From assembly GCA_013331125.1 (NCBI GenBank), contig DUGW01000133.1:3964-12690 (forward strand): a stretch of DNA of 8,727 bases, written 5' to 3'. The stretch is from Candidatus Woesearchaeota archaeon (lineage in GTDB: Archaea; Nanoarchaeota; Nanoarchaeia; Woesearchaeales; UBA11576). The notes beneath the pieces are model-generated. The model made no database searches. It was not told where the DNA came from and saw only the letters and a program-made list of their open reading frames with translations. The translations under genes were made by a program, and so were the position numbers. Numbering within the stretch: the first letter of the stretch is position 1; each line of letters opens with the position of its first letter. Shown in pieces: positions 5,682 to 8,727 of this stretch.

Positions 5682-8600
5682 TTAGCCTGCCTGCTGCGCA
5701 TAGAAGTTCAGCGTCGACGATTTGCTTCCTGGCGGTTCGTCCAGAGGCACTTTTATCCTGAGGTCTATCCTTACCTCGTTATGGTCTGATGAATAGTTGA
5801 GCGAGTCTATTATTGTCCTGTTCACTGCAGAGATGTTGGTCCAGTCCATGGCCGATCCTGACTGATTGATCGATCCCGGCTCTCTTGTGTCTGCTACCTT
5901 TACCTGGAAGTTGTCTGACGGCAGGCTTGCGCGTAGGAAGAGCGAGGAATCTGCTGTTATGTTGACTATGCTTGCCACTACTGTTCCTGTGTTGTTGAGT
6001 ATGAATGGGTTCGGATCTTCATCTGTCGTGTCATCCTCTTGGCCTATTACCATCTGTCCGAAGTCTATCACATTTGTCCCGCCGATCTGCTCCAGGCCGA
6101 GGAATATGACCGGCATCACCGAGAAATTGAATGTATCACTGACTGTTCCGTAGTCTTCTCCGTCATAGGCGTATACTGTCCAGTTGTATGGCTCACTGCA
6201 CTGGTCCGTGGTCTTGAGTTCTGTATTCACTACGTCTGTTGTGCTTGAGATTCCTGACTCGACTATCTCTGCTGCGCATCCTCCTGTTATGTTCCTGACA
6301 TATGTCAGCACGTCTCCGTCATCATCCGCTGCAGCGGTCCATATGAAGGCCGGGTATCTTGTCATTATAGTCTGGTTGTTGTGTGTCGGGACGAGCAGCG
6401 AGACACTTGTCGGTGGTGTGTTGAGTATCGTGACGTTCTCGCTGAATATGGTGTTTCCCATCCTTCCTTTCTCGTCGAATGGCGTCACTGATACGTTCCA
6501 CCACTCGTGCTTCTTTGTCTCTGTGTATGCTGTGATGTTGTGCCATCCGACTCCTGAATTGAACGACTGGTTGGCCTGTTCTGGCGTCATGGCGAAGTTA
6601 TGGACTTTTATTCCTGCTATCTCTCCGTCGAAGGTATATGTAGATGCTGTCGTGTATCCTCCTATCACCACGTAGCCGTTTCCTATGTCATCAAAGCATC
6701 CTGCAGTTGCGGCTCCGCCGACATATGATCCGTTGATATAGAACTTGAGACTGTCTGTGCTGTTGCATGTGACAAGCAGATGTACCCAGCTGTCGACGGC
6801 TATGTTGATGTTTGAATCGGTATCGACTGCCCCACCGAGCCCGTCATGGTCCATATAGAAATGGTAATCATCGTCTGCTGATGAGACGAAAAGGCCCATC
6901 CTGTTGTTGGCATCTACATAATAGCTGCTTATCCACTGGTTGACCGCTATATTATTATTGTCTGGTTTGACCCACATCTCTATCGTGGCTTCTGTGGCCC
7001 CTGACCAGTCTGGGTCTGTATAGATATAGTCGTTCTGTGCTGGGTTGTAATCATAGACTCCGAAACCGACATTGCTTCTCTGCTTCTTGTATAGTGGTTC
7101 CTGTCCGTCGCCCGCGCCTGGTGCGCCTGCCCTTGCATTCTGCCCGTGCCCGCTTATGTCATATAGTGTCTCCTCATCTAGGCTATACCTGACATCCTGG
7201 TTCATGGGCAGGTTCAGCAGTGTCCTGGATGTTCCGTTCCTGTACCAGTTATAGGCGAGCTGGACTGCCTGGTCCTCAGGATCAGTCACTGAGAATGGCC
7301 ATGCTGTCAGGTTCTGTAATGTCCTGTTCAGCGTCGTGTTTGTAGTGTTGAGCACCACATTGCCCACGACCGGAGGGCTGTTGCTTGTGTTGACTCCTAT
7401 TCCGTACTTGCTCTGGGGGTACTCTGCGGTCAGGCTTATACGGTTGTTTGTTGTATCAGGCGTGTTGTTCAGTGTCTGCCATTCGACTGTGTGTCTTATG
7501 AGTATGAATTCTGACTCGTCCTTGGTCTGTGACTCTGTCTCATCCCACTCGAAGACTATGCTGTCTATAGTTGAACCCATACCTACTCCGGCTATCTCTA
7601 CGAATTTCCACTCCAATGATTCCACTTCAGTGGGCAGGGGCGTGGTGTTGGTCGTCCAATTGACGAATATTGCCCTGAACTGGTCGACTGAGTCTGAGAC
7701 GCTGAGTGTTGTGTAGTTCTGTGTAGGATGTCCCTGCGGCGTCCTTACAGTGAGGTGCTCTGCATCGAACTGGTATGGCGCCTCCCCGTCGGTGTTGTTT
7801 GCGAGCATGTCATACTTGTTATGGAAAACTGTGCTGTTTATGAGCTTGACTCCTCCCGAGTCTTTGTTTATGTGGAATCCTGCCTGCGTATTGTTGAATG
7901 CGGTACAGCTTGTGACATTTGAGTTGATGGTGGAATATACCAGGAATCCTTCTGTGTTGTCGTATGCTGTGACATTGTTTATCCTGCTGTTCTGTGCGAT
8001 ATGGGCATAGACGCCTTTCTCATATCCTGTTACATGTCTGCAGTCTCTTATCCTGACATTCACACGTGGTTCTGAGGCCGTTCCTGTGATGACTATTCCA
8101 GCAGCATCTTGCTCTCCGTCATTCGTCACATTGTATCCTGCGCATCTTAAGTCTACATTGTCTGAATCTATGACTATACATGCCTTTGTTATGTCCGCTA
8201 CATCGCTCAGGATGTTCTGTGCGCCTATGGCGTTCTCTGTCATGGTGTATGTTCCTGGGCTGGTTATGACCTGGCATGCAGTGAATACTGTCAAGTTTGT
8301 GCTGCACACTTCGACACCATCGCAGTAACCGTCATTCGGTGTCACGCATGCCTGCCAATTCTCTGCTCTCTCTGTCTCCTGTGAGACGATGGTGTCTGTC
8401 CTGTTCTGGTAGAATGCCCTTACCTGTTCTGCAGACAATGACCTGTTGAATATCTTGACTTCATCTATGTCTCCTATCCAGTCGAACCCTCCGGATGAAT
8501 AGTCTCCAATGATTATTGGATTGGAGTTGCTCATCGAACCGAGGTCACTTACGACTGAATGGTTGACGTACTGACCGTCGATATATAGGGTTGCGTTTCC

Positions 8601-8727
8601 TGAATCGTCGAATGTTGCTGCAAAGTGATGCCATTGGTTGTTCGTGTATGTGCCTGGTGTCTGTACCTGTCTGCATGTCGGTCCGCAGAATATGCATCTG
8701 AACTTGTTTCCTGAATCTCCGTTGTCG
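5682..8727 (-). CDS. Giant secreted surface protein: LamG, beta-helix and Ig-like modules (N-terminus outside window)
   Basis: The frame is open to the window edge, giving 1014 visible residues (residue 1 at the edge). The ATG at 8534 falls inside a LamG domain and is not the start. In order: the C-terminal half of a LamG/concanavalin-like domain (1-108; QWHHFAATF, ATLYIDGQ, GDIDEVKIFNRSLS); a Cys-rich linker (about 120-151; GYCDGVEVC); a right-handed beta-helix of the NosD/PbH1 type (about 150-311; SPGTYTMTENAI, then repeated short turns such as NSRINNVTAYDNTEGF); a beta domain (315-440); an Ig-like domain (445-512) into which a second LamG domain (513-725; YSLDEETLYDISGHG, LKFYINGSYVGG, GEIAGIKVHNFAMT) is inserted; then further Ig-like modules to the end. 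I count 37 N-x-S/T sequons, expected of a heavily glycosylated exported protein. No membrane segment or sorting motif is visible at the C-terminus, so it must be retained by its missing N-terminus, by a partner or by glycan binding. LamG and beta-helix folds suggest carbohydrate binding or adhesion. It is the first visible gene of the operon. Confidence 0.88.
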   Translation of the reverse strand, partial: DNGDSGNKFRCIFCGPTCRQVQTPGTYTNNQWHHFAATFDDSGNATLYIDGQYVNHSVVSDLGSMSNSNPIIIGDYSSGGFDWIGDIDEVKIFNRSLSAEQVRAFYQNRTDTIVSQETERAENWQACVTPNDGYCDGVEVCSTNLTVFTACQVITSPGTYTMTENAIGAQNILSDVADITKACIVIDSDNVDLRCAGYNVTNDGEQDAAGIVITGTASEPRVNVRIRDCRHVTGYEKGVYAHIAQNSRINNVTAYDNTEGFLVYSTINSNVTSCTAFNNTQAGFHINKDSGGVKLINSTVFHNKYDMLANNTDGEAPYQFDAEHLTVRTPQGHPTQNYTTLSVSDSVDQFRAIFVNWTTNTTPLPTEVESLEWKFVEIAGVGMGSTIDSIVFEWDETESQTKDESEFILIRHTVEWQTLNNTPDTTNNRISLTAEYPQSKYGIGVNTSNSPPVVGNVVLNTTNTTLNRTLQNLTAWPFSVTDPEDQAVQLAYNWYRNGTSRTLLNLPMNQDVRYSLDEETLYDISGHGQNARAGAPGAGDGQEPLYKKQRSNVGFGVYDYNPAQNDYIYTDPDWSGATEATIEMWVKPDNNNIAVNQWISSYYVDANNRMGLFVSSADDDYHFYMDHDGLGGAVDTDSNINIAVDSWVHLLVTCNSTDSLKFYINGSYVGGAATAGCFDDIGNGYVVIGGYTTASTYTFDGEIAGIKVHNFAMTPEQANQSFNSGVGWHNITAYTETKKHEWWNVSVTPFDEKGRMGNTIFSENVTILNTPPTSVSLLVPTHNNQTIMTRYPAFIWTAAADDDGDVLTYVRNITGGCAAEIVESGISSTTDVVNTELKTTDQCSEPYNWTVYAYDGEDYGTVSDTFNFSVMPVIFLGLEQIGGTNVIDFGQMVIGQEDDTTDEDPNPFILNNTGTVVASIVNITADSSLFLRASLPSDNFQVKVADTREPGSINQSGSAMDWTNISAVNRTIIDSLNYSSDHNEVRIDLRIKVPLDEPPGSKSSTLNFYAQQAG

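Noticed and set aside
5150..5761. 203-codon plus-strand frame across the anchored surface protein gene
   Set aside because: It is antisense to a gene with a clear signal peptide, beta domains and membrane anchor, crosses into the next gene, and has no ribosome site or TATA box of its own.
8532..8534. ATG as the start of the giant surface protein
   Set aside because: The frame continues open upstream to the window edge and encodes the middle of the same LamG domain (HHFAATF, TLYIDGQ), so this Met is internal.

Overview
The window looks archaeal, most likely from a DPANN-type lineage such as Woesearchaeota or Pacearchaeota. Three features suggest this: first genes of transcription units have a TATA box 25-30 bp before the ATG with almost no 5' leader, downstream genes use Shine-Dalgarno sites, and the surface proteins follow the sequon-rich LamG / beta-helix / Ig-like pattern common in those groups. 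The lineage is an inference from gene style, not from a phylogenetic marker. All genes lie on the minus strand, so transcription runs from high to low coordinates.

Right part (8727 down to 2686) is one tight five-gene run that probably forms an operon. It begins with a very large secreted protein, cut by the window edge, with LamG, beta-helix and Ig-like modules and 37 N-x-S/T sequons. Next comes a 418-residue protein with a signal peptide, beta-sandwich domains and a C-terminal membrane anchor. Then follow a small protein made of two copies of a sigma-region-4-like helix-turn-helix unit, a class I methyltransferase of the RsmC/MJ0882 type, and a 163-residue single-pass membrane protein. Gaps are 20, 26, 4 and 3 bases.

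Centre (2685-2493) holds an unexplained, strongly structured 135-bp intergenic element (nested inverted repeats around a possible cloverleaf-like fold), followed by the TATA box of the next gene.

Left part (2492-1) holds a minimal site-2-type (M50) intramembrane metalloprotease and pyrG (CTP synthase). Each has its own TATA box and is probably leaderless. An 18-bp palindrome lies just upstream of the pyrG TATA box and looks like an operator. The first ~100 bases hold a T-rich probable pyrG terminator, another TATA box and perhaps the first eight codons of a further leaderless gene.

Together the right half looks like a cell-surface module (glycosylated secreted adhesin-like protein plus anchored partner) with a built-in DNA-binding protein and a nucleic-acid methyltransferase. 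The left half is pyrimidine metabolism and membrane proteolysis. No mobile element, CRISPR array or tRNA/rRNA gene was seen.
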